64,000 bases of DNA, from NCBI GenBank assembly GCA_963813415.1, contig CAWEYW010000001.1, positions 186,001 through 250,000 on the forward strand, written 5' to 3'. The position numbers and the translations under genes were made by a program. Of the stretch, positions 26,360 through 35,436 are shown piece by piece. The DNA is from CAIWHR01 sp963813415. GTDB taxonomy: Bacteria > Pseudomonadota > Gammaproteobacteria > Burkholderiales > Casimicrobiaceae. Positions within the stretch are counted from its first letter, which is position 1. Every line of letters starts with the position of its first letter. Below the pieces are notes generated by a model. That model was not told where the DNA came from, ran no database searches, and saw nothing but the letters and a program-made list of their open reading frames with translations.

Positions 26360-27550
26360 TTACTTGCCGTCGCGGTCGGAGTCACCCGGAACGGCACGCT
26401 CGACCGCATCGCTCATGCGCTGCCAGCCGCGCCGCGCCGCGTTCTTGAAGCGCGTCCACTCGCGGCCCGGGTTGTTGCGTTCCCAGTCGCGCTGCAGGTC
26501 CGGCTCCACGTCGTCCCAGCTGCGGCCGCGATACGTGCGTGCGCTGTCGAAGCCATGCCGGTACGCCGGTGCGTAGTCATCGAACGAGCCACCGCGCCCC
26601 GCATAGTTCGTCTCGTAGTCGCTGCGGAAGTCCTGCTCGTACGCATCCCACTCCGCCGAGGTGCGCGGGCGCGATCCCGACAGGCCGCTGTCGAGCGCGC
26701 CTGATCCGCCGGCGAAGCTGCCGGAACCCGTGCGCGCCGAGGCGCCCATGCCGGCGCCGAAGCTCGACGACGAGCCGGCGTTGTAATTCGACGCCGCGTT
26801 GCCGCCGCCAGCGCTGCTGCTCATGCCGGCCGACGAGCCCATCGAGGAGCTGCCCATCCCCGCACCCGACGCCGCGTACGTGCCGGTGCCGCCGGTTTGC
26901 TCGTACATGCGGGTCGACCCGGTGCCGACGCCGCCGCTCGACTGCCAGCGCGTGCGCTCGCGATCGACCTCGTCCGCCGAATACGGCTGAGCGGCGTTGT
27001 CGAAGCCGCTCCAGCCGCTTTGCCGCCACGTTTCGGCACGCCGTTCGATGTCTACGGCGCCGTGCCGGCGCATGATGTCCGCCGCCGCCGAGGCCCGGGA
27101 CTCGTCCGCCCGCACCGTCACCAGGGCGCCGCCGCGGCGCACCGATTCGGCGTAGTACTGCGCGTCCGTTTCCGAAACGCCAAGGTCGGTGAGGCCGCCG
27201 ATCAGGCCGCCGGCGACAGCGCCAACGCCCGCGCCGGTCAAGGCCGCGACGATCGGGCCCGCCGCGATGATCGGCCCGATGCCGGGAATGGCCAGGCCCA
27301 TGAGGCTGGCGGCGAGCCCTGCTGCGCCGCCGACCACACCGCCCGTAACGGCCCCCGTCGCGGCGCCGCTCGTGTCGGCGTCCGCACGCGTCGTCGCGAC
27401 ATCCTTCGCTGTCGGAGTCTCGTATCGCCCGCCCACGTTGCTGGCGACGATGCTGACGTCGTTGTCCATGAAACCCTCATCCTTCAGGTCGCGGACGACG
27501 CGCTGCGCCTCGTCGTAGCTGTCGAACGAGCCAATGACTGTTTTGACCAT
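26360..27550 (-). CDS. YflT-like general stress protein with glycine zipper and Gly/Ser-rich region
   Basis: A 396-residue protein. The N-terminus (MVKTVIGSFDSYDEAQRVVRDL) is the YflT/heat-induced stress domain. A glycine-zipper hydrophobic segment (about 60-125, repeated GxxGGxxGG with Ala/Ile) could insert in a membrane. A low-complexity Gly/Ser/Met region (about 215-300) follows. The acidic C-terminal module has Trp/Tyr-rich repeats (EWDAYEQDFRSDYETNY, YAPAYRHGFDSARTYRGRSW). The modules suggest a stress or envelope role; the exact function is unknown. ATG 27550 follows GGAGGG. Upstream open frame is not conserved-looking. Confidence 0.8.
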   Translation of the reverse strand: MVKTVIGSFDSYDEAQRVVRDLKDEGFMDNDVSIVASNVGGRYETPTAKDVATTRADADTSGAATGAVTGGVVGGAAGLAASLMGLAIPGIGPIIAAGPIVAALTGAGVGAVAGGLIGGLTDLGVSETDAQYYAESVRRGGALVTVRADESRASAAADIMRRHGAVDIERRAETWRQSGWSGFDNAAQPYSADEVDRERTRWQSSGGVGTGSTRMYEQTGGTGTYAASGAGMGSSSMGSSAGMSSSAGGGNAASNYNAGSSSSFGAGMGASARTGSGSFAGGSGALDSGLSGSRPRTSAEWDAYEQDFRSDYETNYAGRGGSFDDYAPAYRHGFDSARTYRGRSWDDVEPDLQRDWERNNPGREWTRFKNAARRGWQRMSDAVERAVPGDSDRDGK

Positions 27551-28123
27551 GGTCCCTCCAATTTGTCGGTGATGGTTGTTTCCTGATGCCTGCCCGCGGC
27601 GTACCGCACTGCATGTCACGTGCTCGCGAGCTGCGGCCCCGGGGGAGCTTGGGGTGCGCCGGCGCGGCATTCACTCCGAACGGACGCGGCGCCGGTAAGC
27701 AGCACGTTCCATGCCGCACCGCGGAGCCACGTCTGCCGTGACGCACATGCGCAAGAGTGCGCGATGGAACCACGCATTCCTGCGGCCCGCGCAACCATGC
27801 ACGAAAAGGCTGCTGCTTGCGCGGTCATCGCGAGTGTCGGGCAGCGACGTGCATCGAGGCACTTTTTTGAGCCTGCGCGGTGTACTTTTTACATGCGCGC
27901 GTCACGGCGTGAACGCTGCGTCGTTCGGCGTGTCGGAGCGATGCAGGGTCGCATCGCGGGGAAACCCGGTGCATGCCTGCTGTTCACTCCGTATCGCGCT
28001 CTCGCGGACGCAGCGCTGGCAGTCGTTTTGCTGCACTGGCGGTGCCGGGTCGTCGGTCGCGCTCATCCGGGCGCCCTGCATTCACGATGACGCCGACCTT
28101 GCTGCGCCCTGCCGCCCTCTTCC
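27551..28123. other. 573-base intergenic region, no supportable gene
   Basis: Between the divergent YflT-like gene and the C39/RimK/GCS2 operon. Open frames exist on both strands but their translations are Arg/Cys/His-rich with no domain, ribosome binding site or helix pattern. The region must hold both promoters. Short T-runs at about 27866 and 27887 stand out from the GC-rich background. I see no tRNA, riboswitch or strong hairpin. Confidence 0.45.
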
Positions 28124-28885
28124 ATGCTCCCGATCGCCGAACGTCTCCCGGTCAAGATCCTGCCGCAGCCGGACGAAACCACTTGCGGACCCACCTGCCT
28201 GCACGCCATCTACCGTTACTGGGGCGAGGAGGAATCGCTGCAAACAGTGATCGGACGCGCGCAACGCTTCGAACAGGGTGGGACCGTTGCCGTGTTCCTC
28301 GCCTGCGATGCCTTGCGCAAGGGCTACGCGGCGACGATCTACACGTACAACCTGATGGTCTTCGATCCCACGTGGTTCGCCCGGCCCCGCGTGGACATCG
28401 GCGAGCGTCTCGCCCTCCAGCGCAGCTACAAGCCCGATCCCCGCCTCGCGCTCGTGACTGAGGGCTATCTGGAATTCCTCGAACTCGGTGGGCGCCTGCG
28501 GCTGATCGATCTGTCGCGCTACTTCATCCGCGGCTTGCTGCGCCATCGACTGCCGATCCTCACCGGGCTCTCCTCCACGCATCTCTACCGGGCCCGGCGC
28601 GAATACGGTCACGAGGACACGCCCGATGACGTGCGCGGCTTTCCCGCAGGGCACTTCATCGTCCTGGCCGGCTACGACTGGGCGCAGCGCAAGGTGCTCG
28701 TCGCCGATCCATACGGCCCGAATCCCTTCAGCCGGACCCAGGAGTACTGGATCAATGTCGATCGCCTCGTGAACGCCGTGCTGCTCGGCATCGTGACGCA
28801 TGACGCCAACCTGCTCGTCATCGCGCCGCGACGCTCGCGGGTTGCGGCGAGTTCCGCGGCAAGCCTCGGGAAGGTTCGGCCTTGA
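28124..28885 (+). CDS. C39/papain-like cysteine peptidase, first gene of amide-ligase operon
   Basis: A 253-residue protein of the peptidase C39-like family. The active-site block QPDETTCGPTCLHAIYRYWG gives Cys21 as nucleophile with Gln15 as likely oxyanion residue; His177 (GHFIVLAGYD) and Asp195 (VADPYGPNPF) complete the triad. There is no signal peptide and no ABC transporter domain, so it is cytoplasmic and not a bacteriocin exporter. It overlaps the ATP-grasp gene by four bases (TTGA), implying coupled translation. Likely role: cleaves or transfers a peptide or amide made by the two ligases encoded downstream; this is inference from the operon. Confidence 0.8.
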   Translation: MLPIAERLPVKILPQPDETTCGPTCLHAIYRYWGEEESLQTVIGRAQRFEQGGTVAVFLACDALRKGYAATIYTYNLMVFDPTWFARPRVDIGERLALQRSYKPDPRLALVTEGYLEFLELGGRLRLIDLSRYFIRGLLRHRLPILTGLSSTHLYRARREYGHEDTPDDVRGFPAGHFIVLAGYDWAQRKVLVADPYGPNPFSRTQEYWINVDRLVNAVLLGIVTHDANLLVIAPRRSRVAASSAASLGKVRP

Positions 28886-30360
28886 GTGCGTATTTCGTGG
28901 TGAACCAGGCCCGCGACTGGCCGCTGTCGGTTCCCGGCGTGGAGATCGTGCCGGCGCGGGCCTACCTGACCGAGCCGACCTATCGCGACGATCCCACGGC
29001 GTGCGTGGTGAACCTGTGCCGGTTCGCCCGCTACCAGGGCCTCGGGTACTACGTGTCGCTCCTCGCCGAGGCCCGCGGGCACGATCCCATTCCGCGGGTG
29101 AAGAACATCCGCGACGTGCAGTCGGACACCATGGTGCGCCTGCTGACCGAGGAGATGGAGGAGCTCATCCAGCTCTCGCTCGCGACCCTCGCCACCAACA
29201 GCTACGAGCTCATCGTCTATTTCGGCCGTGACATCGGGCTGTGCCACGACCAGCTGTCACAGCAGCTCTTCAACCTCATGCAGGTACCGCTGCTGCGCGC
29301 AAGGTTCGAGCGCCGCAACGGCCTGTGGCGCGTGCAAAGCCTGAATGCGCTGGACTTCAAGGAGATCCCGGTCGGGCACCACGCGTTCATCGCCAGCGCG
29401 GCGCATCATTACGTGACGACCTGCGAGCGCCGGCGCCGCCTGCGCGCCGGGCGCCCCATCACCATCGCCATCCTGCACAACTCCGACGATCCGGAGCCGC
29501 CGTCGAACCCGGTGGCGCTGGAGCGCTTCAACACGGCCGCCGTCCGCCTCGGCATGAAGACCCAGCTCGTCACGCGCGGTGACTGGAACCGGCTCGACGA
29601 GTTCGACGGGCTGTTCCTGCGCGAGACCACGTCGGTGAACCACTACACCTACCGCTTTTCACGGCTGGCTGCCGCCGAAGGGCTGGTCGTGATCGACGAC
29701 CCGGACTCGATCCTGCGCTGCAGCAACAAGGTATATCTGGCGGAGCTCCTGTCGCGACATGAAATTGCCACACCCAGGACGATGATCGTGCATCGCGACA
29801 ACGTCGACCGCATCGAGCCGACACTGGGGCTACCCTGCGTGCTGAAGCAGCCGGACAGCGCCTTCTCGTTGGGCGTCGTGAAGGTCGAGACCGCAGCCGA
29901 GCTGGCCTGCAAGGTCGCCGAATTTCTCGAGAAGTCCGATCTCATCATCGCGCAGGAGTGGCTCGTCACGGCCTTCGACTGGCGCATCGGCGTGCTCGAC
30001 CGCGAGCCGCTCTACGCCTGCCGGTACATGATGGCGCCGGGGCACTGGCAGGTGATCAAGCGCGCCGACACCAAGGACAAGGAAGTCGAAGGCGCCACCA
30101 TCGCGATGCGGATCGAGGAGGCCCCGGTCGCCGTGGTGGAAGCGGCGGTCAAGGCCGCAAGCTTCATCGGCGACGGGCTGTACGGCGTGGACCTGAAAGA
30201 GCTGGACGGCCGCTGCTATGTCATCGAGGTCAACGATAATCCGAACGTCGACGCCGGGAACGAGGACGCCGAGTTGGGCGATGCCATCTATGAGCGCATC
30301 ATGAACGTCTTTCGCACGCGTATCCTGGCGCGGCGCGCCGCCGCGCGGCCGGAGCGTTGA
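28882..30360 (+). CDS. RimK-like ATP-grasp ligase with N-terminal RLAN domain
   Basis: A 492-residue predicted carboxylate-amine/thiol ligase. The first ~170 residues (YFVVNQARDWPLSVPGVEIV..., CRFARYQGLGYYVSLLAEARGH, RVKNIRDVQSD) match the RLAN domain usually fused to RimK-like ATP-grasp enzymes. The ATP-grasp domain covers about 280-480: CVLKQPDSAFSLGV nucleotide loop, IIAQEWL, DWRIGVLD and the metal-binding end GVDLKELDGRCYVIEVNDNPNVD. It activates a carboxylate as acyl phosphate and joins it to an amine. The start is TTG 28882 overlapping the preceding stop; GTG 28897 is an alternative. Substrate unknown. Confidence 0.85.
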   Translation: MSAYFVVNQARDWPLSVPGVEIVPARAYLTEPTYRDDPTACVVNLCRFARYQGLGYYVSLLAEARGHDPIPRVKNIRDVQSDTMVRLLTEEMEELIQLSLATLATNSYELIVYFGRDIGLCHDQLSQQLFNLMQVPLLRARFERRNGLWRVQSLNALDFKEIPVGHHAFIASAAHHYVTTCERRRRLRAGRPITIAILHNSDDPEPPSNPVALERFNTAAVRLGMKTQLVTRGDWNRLDEFDGLFLRETTSVNHYTYRFSRLAAAEGLVVIDDPDSILRCSNKVYLAELLSRHEIATPRTMIVHRDNVDRIEPTLGLPCVLKQPDSAFSLGVVKVETAAELACKVAEFLEKSDLIIAQEWLVTAFDWRIGVLDREPLYACRYMMAPGHWQVIKRADTKDKEVEGATIAMRIEEAPVAVVEAAVKAASFIGDGLYGVDLKELDGRCYVIEVNDNPNVDAGNEDAELGDAIYERIMNVFRTRILARRAAARPER

Positions 30361-30362
30361 CC

Positions 30363-31601
30363 ATGCACGGACCCCTTCACGCCTTCGGCGGCTACGGCCT
30401 CGAGCTCGAGTACATGATCGTCGACCGCGATACGCTCGCGGTGGTCCCTCTCGCCGAGCGCCTGCTCGCGCGGATGGAGCCGACCCTCGGTGCCGGTGGC
30501 ACGCGCCTCAGCTGGTCGAACGAGTTCGTGGCCCACGTGGTCGAGCTCAAGAACGAGCAGCCCTGTGCCGCGCTCGAGCCGCTCGTGGGCGGCTTCGAGG
30601 CGGAGATCACGCGTGCCAGCCGCATCCTCGCCGAGGAGGGCGCGCGCCTCATGCCCAGCGCCATGCATCCCTGGATGAACCCGGCCGCGGAGATGCAGTT
30701 GTGGCCGCACGATCCGGCGGGCATCTATGCCGCGTATGCGCGCATCTTCGACTGCCGCACGCACGGCTGGGCCAACGTGCAGGCCATGCACCTCAACCTG
30801 CCGTTCGCCAATGACCAGGAGTTCGGCCGCCTGCACGCTGCGGTACGCCTCGTGCTGCCGATCCTGCCGGCGCTCGCCGCGAGCTCGCCCTTCTGCGGCG
30901 CGCGGCGGGCGCGTGCGCTCGACCAGCGCATGGTCGCTTATCGCACCAACGCGGCGCCGCTCGAGACCATCACCGGCGCGGTGATCCCGGAGCCCGTCGG
31001 CACCCGCGCCGACTACGAGATGCGCATCCTGAAGCCGATGTACGACGAGATCGCGCCCCGCGATCCGGACGGCGTGCTGCAGCACGAATGGCTGAACTCG
31101 CGCGGTGCCATTGCGCGCTTCGACCGCCACGCGATCGAGATCCGCGTGCTGGACATGCAGGAGTGTCCGCTTGCCGACGTGGCGATTGCGGCCGCCGTGA
31201 CCTCGGTCGTGCGAGCGGTGTGGGAGCGCGAGGCGCGGCTGCCGCAGGCGCGCAACACCCTCGATACGGGCGTGCTTGCCGCGGTGCTCGACGCATGCGT
31301 GCGCGAGGCCGATCGGGCCCCCATCGCCGACCCCTCTTACCTGTCGATGCTGGGCTACCCCGGGCGCCCGTGCACGGCCGGTGAGCTCTGGGGGCACCTC
31401 GTGATGGACTGCCCGCCCGAAGCGCCGGTGCACGCGCCGGCATTTCGTGATGCACTCGATGTCATCCTGGAAGAAGGGCCGCTCGCGCGCCGCATCGTGC
31501 GCGCCGTCGGCCCGAACGTTACCGGGCCCGCGTTGCGCGATGTCTATCGCGAGCTCTGCGATTGCCTGCAGGGCGGCCGCCTCTTCACCTCGGCAGCCTG
31601 A
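30363..31601 (+). CDS. GCS2-type carboxylate-amine ligase
   Basis: A 412-residue protein of glutamate-cysteine ligase family 2 (the YbdK/plant GCS relative). Visible signatures are YGLELEYMIVDRDT at the N-terminus, ELKNEQP, HLNLPFAND, a long helical middle, and the family's IEIRVLDMQECPLADVAIAAAV. The fold makes gamma-glutamyl or other amide bonds with ATP. ATG 30363 lies two bases after the ATP-grasp stop with GGAG upstream, so the three genes form one transcription unit. The usual gshA/gshB context is absent, so glutathione synthesis is not the obvious role. Confidence 0.85.
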   Translation: MHGPLHAFGGYGLELEYMIVDRDTLAVVPLAERLLARMEPTLGAGGTRLSWSNEFVAHVVELKNEQPCAALEPLVGGFEAEITRASRILAEEGARLMPSAMHPWMNPAAEMQLWPHDPAGIYAAYARIFDCRTHGWANVQAMHLNLPFANDQEFGRLHAAVRLVLPILPALAASSPFCGARRARALDQRMVAYRTNAAPLETITGAVIPEPVGTRADYEMRILKPMYDEIAPRDPDGVLQHEWLNSRGAIARFDRHAIEIRVLDMQECPLADVAIAAAVTSVVRAVWEREARLPQARNTLDTGVLAAVLDACVREADRAPIADPSYLSMLGYPGRPCTAGELWGHLVMDCPPEAPVHAPAFRDALDVILEEGPLARRIVRAVGPNVTGPALRDVYRELCDCLQGGRLFTSAA

Positions 31602-31737
31602 GCCGGCAGTCCCAGCCAGCGCGATGAATGACTCCGGGGGATCAACTGGCGAGGGCAGCGCACCACGGCGGCCACGCGAGACGATGCGCCACCGCACCTT
31701 CCTACTCGCGCATGTTCGTTCACCTGCACCCTGACGC

Positions 31738-32682
31738 GTGCAGGCCCTGCCGCAACTCGTTTCGCTCACCGCGCCACTGTTCCTGCTGGTCCTGATCGGC
31801 TATGGCCTGACGCGCTGGGGGCACTGGCCGCAGGCGGTCTCCGACGGACTCACGCGGTTCGTGTTCTCGGTCGCGGTGCCCACCCTGCTGTTTCGGCTGA
31901 TGAGCGATTTCTCGCGCCTGCCGGCCGTCGACGCACGCCTGCTGATCGCGTTCTTCGGCAGTTGCGTGATCGTCTTCCTGCTCGGCCGCCTGATCGGCAG
32001 GACCCTGTACGCGATGGATGGCGTGCAGCAGTCGGTGTTCGCCGTGGCCGGCATCTTCGGCAACAACGTGCTTCTCGGCGTGCCGCTCGCGAAGGTGACG
32101 CTCGGCGACGCCTCCCTGCCCGCGGTATCGCTGGTGGTCGTGTTCAATTCGCTGCTGCTGTGGACGCTCGTCACGGTGTCGGTGGAATGGGCGCGGCACC
32201 GCGCGCCATCGGCCCGCGCCCTGCTGCGCACCGCCGGCAGCGTGCTCGCCAATCCGGTGGTCGCGAGCATCCTCGCCGGCACAGCCTTCGGCATGACGCG
32301 ATTGCCGCTGCCTTCGACCATCGACCGGACCCTCGAGCTCGTGAGCCAGGCGGCGGTGCCGCTGTCGCTGATTGCGCTGGGCATGGGCCTCGCGGAATTC
32401 GGGCTGCGCGCCGGCGCACGGATTGGTGCCGCGATCTGCGCGCTCAAGCTCCTCGTCCAACCACTCGTGGTGTTCATGCTCGCGCGACTGCTGAACCTGC
32501 CGCCGCTCGAGACCCAGGCGGTCGTGATGCTCGCGTCGCTGCCGGTGGGCGCGAACGTCTATCTCATGTCGCGCGAATTCGACTCGCTCGGCGGGCCGGT
32601 CGCACTGTCGCTCGTGTTGTCCACCGCGCTGGGCGCGCTCACCACGCCGACGATCCTCGCCTTGACGGCAAGCGTGCGGTAG
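31738..32682 (+). CDS. AEC family transporter
   Basis: A 314-residue inner-membrane protein of the auxin efflux carrier family with about ten helices arranged as two inverted halves. Motifs include FSVAVPTLLFRLM, IFGNNVLLGVPL (helix-breaking NN) and LASLPVGANVYLMSREF near the C-terminus. Bacterial members export small organic acids such as malate or malonate. The GTG start at 31738 is the first in-frame start. It lies 136 bases after the GCS2 gene and could export that operon's product, but this is only positional inference. Confidence 0.85.
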   Translation: MQALPQLVSLTAPLFLLVLIGYGLTRWGHWPQAVSDGLTRFVFSVAVPTLLFRLMSDFSRLPAVDARLLIAFFGSCVIVFLLGRLIGRTLYAMDGVQQSVFAVAGIFGNNVLLGVPLAKVTLGDASLPAVSLVVVFNSLLLWTLVTVSVEWARHRAPSARALLRTAGSVLANPVVASILAGTAFGMTRLPLPSTIDRTLELVSQAAVPLSLIALGMGLAEFGLRAGARIGAAICALKLLVQPLVVFMLARLLNLPPLETQAVVMLASLPVGANVYLMSREFDSLGGPVALSLVLSTALGALTTPTILALTASVR

Positions 32683-32688
32683 CCGCCG

Positions 32689-33621
32689 TCACACCTGCAG
32701 GTGCTGGAAGAGCACGGTCGACAGATAGCGCTCGCCGAACGACGGGATGATGACCACGACCAGCTTGCCGGCATTCTCCGCCCGCGCCGCGACCTGCAAC
32801 GCCGCCCAGACCGCCGCGCCCGACGAGATGCCCACGAGCAGTCCTTCTTCGGTGGCCATGCGGCGCGCGAAGTCGAGCGCGTCGTCATTCTTCACACGCA
32901 CGACCTCGTCGTAGATTTTCGTATCCAGGATCGCCGGGACGAAGCCGGCCCCGATGCCCTGGATCGGATGCGGTCCCTTCTGTCCACCGGACAGCACGGG
33001 GGACGCGTCGGGCTCGACCGCCACCATGCGCACGCCGGGCTTGCGTTCCTTGAGGACCTGCCCGACGCCGGTGATCGTGCCGCCGGTGCCGATCCCCGAA
33101 ACGACGATGTCGACCTTGCCGTCGGTGTCGCGCCAGATCTCCTCCGCGGTGGTACGGCGATGGATCTCGGGATTGGCCGGGTTCTCGAACTGTTGCGGAA
33201 TGAAGTAGCGCGCATCCGCGGCGGCGAGTTCCTGCGCCTTGTTGATGGAACCGGTGATGCCGTCGGCGCCAGGCGTCAGGATGAGCTCCGCACCGTAGGC
33301 CTTGAGCAGCATGCGCCGCTCGCGACTCATGGTGTCCGGCATGACGAACGCGCAGCGGATGCCCCGCGCGGCGCACACCATGGCGAGCCCGATGCCGGTG
33401 TTGCCGGAGGTCGGCTCGAGGACGATCGTGTCGGGCCGGATCTTGCCGGCCTGCTGCGCCGCATCGATCATGGAGAGCGCAATGCGATCCTTGACGCTGT
33501 GGGCAGGGTTGTAGAACTCCAGCTTGGCCACCACGGTCGCCTTGGCGCCGGCAGCGATGCGGTTGAGACGCACGAGTGGCGTGTTGCCGATCAGTTGAGT
33601 GACATCGTTCGCGATATGCAC
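32689..33621 (-). CDS. cysK: Cysteine synthase A
   Basis: O-acetylserine sulfhydrylase, making cysteine from O-acetylserine and sulfide with PLP; 310 residues, normal length. The PLP lysine is Lys44 (NPAHSVKDR), with the substrate loop PTSGNTGIGLAM and phosphate loop GIGTGGTITGVG. The C-terminus keeps the PSFGERYLSTVL motif. The start is GTG 33621 behind GGAGG; a long open frame continues upstream but is not related. The last residues do not affect the family call. Convergent with the AEC gene, six bases between the stops. Confidence 0.94.
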   Translation of the reverse strand: MHIANDVTQLIGNTPLVRLNRIAAGAKATVVAKLEFYNPAHSVKDRIALSMIDAAQQAGKIRPDTIVLEPTSGNTGIGLAMVCAARGIRCAFVMPDTMSRERRMLLKAYGAELILTPGADGITGSINKAQELAAADARYFIPQQFENPANPEIHRRTTAEEIWRDTDGKVDIVVSGIGTGGTITGVGQVLKERKPGVRMVAVEPDASPVLSGGQKGPHPIQGIGAGFVPAILDTKIYDEVVRVKNDDALDFARRMATEEGLLVGISSGAAVWAALQVAARAENAGKLVVVIIPSFGERYLSTVLFQHLQV

Positions 33622-33842
33622 GGCGGCCCTCCGGGGTGTCTGAAGCGGCAAGTATAGCGAGACGGCTCCCGCGACCACGGGGCCTGTAGAGCCCCGATCA
33701 CAACGCGCCACAACGCCGCGGCGTGCCCGGCGGGAAAGGACAGTGGCAGCGCCGCCGGCCATCCCATCCCGCGGGTCCTCTCGGCGCGATCGAACCCAAT
33801 GCCGCTGCCGGACCGCGGTGATGAGCGGCAGTGCCGGAGGCT

Positions 33843-34304
33843 TCAGCGCGCCGGTGGTGGCGGCTCGCCCACGTCGTCGACACTCACCCCGTGGACGTGC
33901 ACGAGGGCGCCACCCAGCCAGCCGGAAACGCCAAGAAGCGCGATCGCGACGATCGACACGAGAAACGCGCGGCCGCCCGTCTCGGTGGGATTGCTTATCC
34001 GCAGCCACACGTTCCACACGTACATCGCGATGATGACCAGGTTGAGGCTCATGTGGGCGAGCGCGATGCGCCGGTGCCGCGGATCGCGCAGCGAGAGCAG
34101 GTCGACCGCACCCGGGAGCGCCGCGATCAGCGCACCGACGATGCCGCCCAGCATGGTATAGAGCGCGAGCAGGAACCACGTATCCGGGTGCGGACTGCGT
34201 AGCCCGATGACGTCACTCGCGAGGGAAAACACCCAGAGCCCGATCGGCACCGTGACCAGCATGGGGTGAATCGGGTGCTTGCGGATGCTGGCGGGTGTTC
34301 GCAT
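33843..34304 (-). CDS. DUF2231 integral membrane protein
   Basis: A 153-residue inner-membrane protein with four helices (about 14-33, 45-66, 82-100 and 117-140). The N-terminal HPIHPMLVTVPIGLW motif is diagnostic of DUF2231; the His and Pro residues may bind a cofactor such as heme, but this is unproven. ATG 34304 places that motif 10 residues from the start; the longer frame to 34568 is Arg/His-rich and probably not coding. Function unknown. Confidence 0.82.
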   Translation of the reverse strand: MRTPASIRKHPIHPMLVTVPIGLWVFSLASDVIGLRSPHPDTWFLLALYTMLGGIVGALIAALPGAVDLLSLRDPRHRRIALAHMSLNLVIIAMYVWNVWLRISNPTETGGRAFLVSIVAIALLGVSGWLGGALVHVHGVSVDDVGEPPPPAR

Positions 34305-34561
34305 GTGGGGGTGTTCGTTCGTTGGAATGTCCGGGTGCCGCGTGCTTGCAGCGCTGCACATTCCAGTGTTGCACGTTCCATGCCGACCGGGCGGGCGGGT
34401 GCGACAAACTCCTCGCGCGGTCCGGGGTCCGCCCGGAACGATGACTGGCGTGGCAATTATTACAGGATGGCGTAAAAGCGTGCGCCGGAAGCGGCGGGCC
34501 GGGCGGGGTGCATTAGAATGCCCGCTTTTTCGTTCGCACAGCAACGTCCACCCGAGGCCCG

Positions 34562-35041
34562 ATGGCAACGCCCAAGAGCAAACCCTACGTCGTCCGCAAT
34601 TCCCCGATCCATGGCCGGGGCGTATTCGCCACGCGCACCATTCGCAAGGGGGCGGAGATCATCGAGTACCGCGGCCAGCGCACGAGCTGGGAAATCGGCA
34701 GCGAGCGCCAGGGCCTGGACCCCGATGATCCGTATCACACGTTCCTGTTCGAACTCGATGACGGCAGCGTGATCGACGCCTCGGTCCGCGGCAATGCCGC
34801 ACGCTGGATCAACCACTCGTGCGATCCCAACTGCGAGGCGCTGGAAGACGACGACGGCCGGGTGTTCATCCACGCACGCCGCACGATCCACGCCGGCGAC
34901 GAGCTCGCCTACGATTACCGGCTGCACATCGACGGGCGCATCACCAAGGCAATGCGCGCGGCGTACGAGTGCCGCTGTGGAACGCGCAGGTGCCGCGGGT
35001 CACTGCTCGACGAGAAGAAGGCCGTCAAGAAGGCGCGCTGA
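34562..35041 (+). CDS. SET-domain protein methyltransferase
   Basis: A 159-residue protein that is almost only a SET domain. It begins YVVRNSPIHGRGVFATRTIRKG (SAM-binding strand pattern), contains RWINHSCDPNCEA (the NHSC pseudoknot motif) and ELAYDYRL (catalytic Tyr), and ends in a post-SET cysteine cluster CRCGTRRCRG that would bind zinc with the earlier Cys. SET enzymes transfer methyl groups from S-adenosylmethionine to lysine. They are scattered in bacteria; some are secreted effectors that modify host histones, but this one has no signal peptide or secretion system nearby. Its natural substrate is unknown. Confidence 0.9.
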   Translation: MATPKSKPYVVRNSPIHGRGVFATRTIRKGAEIIEYRGQRTSWEIGSERQGLDPDDPYHTFLFELDDGSVIDASVRGNAARWINHSCDPNCEALEDDDGRVFIHARRTIHAGDELAYDYRLHIDGRITKAMRAAYECRCGTRRCRGSLLDEKKAVKKAR

Positions 35042-35079
35042 CCGTCACCGAAGCGCGCGGCGTCCTGCCCCGCGTAGAC

Positions 35080-35436
35080 TCAGACGTCCGCGCGCGACAC
35101 GCAGGCCCGCACGAAGCGCCGTGCATGCGCTTCCGGCGACGACGGCCGGTCGAACACTTCACGCGCCGCGTTGAGCAGGAATTCCTCGTCCTCGTCGGTC
35201 TCGGCGAACCAGCGCATCTCGGGCGGGAAGGTGCGAATCACCTCGAGGTCGGATTCCATGTGCGCGAGGAAATCCTCGCGCGTCATGCCGGCGTCGCGGG
35301 CACGCGCTGCATCGCCGATGAATTGCGCCGCCTGCGCGCATTCCCCGGGACCGGTCGCAGCGGCATCCGCCGCGTGGAAAGCGGCGCCGGCGGCCAGCAA
35401 CAGCAGCATCGTCGGCATGCGTCCGAGGGTGTTCAT
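35080..35436 (-). CDS. Small secreted protein, unknown function
   Basis: A 118-residue protein with a signal peptide (residues about 8-26, MPTMLLLLAAGAAFHAADA) and an acidic mature region with two cysteines (GECAQ and RACVS). AGGAGA precedes ATG 35436. The mature part is predicted helical (MTREDFLAHMESDLEVIRTF). No domain recognised. It is convergent with the SET gene (38 bases apart) and divergent from the trehalose operon. Confidence 0.65.
   Translation of the reverse strand: MNTLGRMPTMLLLLAAGAAFHAADAAATGPGECAQAAQFIGDAARARDAGMTREDFLAHMESDLEVIRTFPPEMRWFAETDEDEEFLLNAAREVFDRPSSPEAHARRFVRACVSRADV

Noticed and set aside
27620..28250. Open frames between the YflT-like gene and the peptidase operon
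   Set aside because: No ribosome binding site, Cys/His/Arg-rich translations without domains, and overlap with the start of a well-supported gene.
28124..28885. C39 peptidase as a bacteriocin-processing exporter
   Set aside because: There is no ABC transporter or membrane domain and no double-glycine precursor gene nearby.
30363..31601. GCS2 gene as glutathione synthesis gshA
   Set aside because: No gshB adjoins; it is locked in an operon with a RimK-like ligase and a peptidase, so a different product is more likely.
33681..33697. GGGGC/GCCCC hairpin upstream of cysK
   Set aside because: Five-bp stem and no T-tract, so too weak to call a terminator or attenuator.
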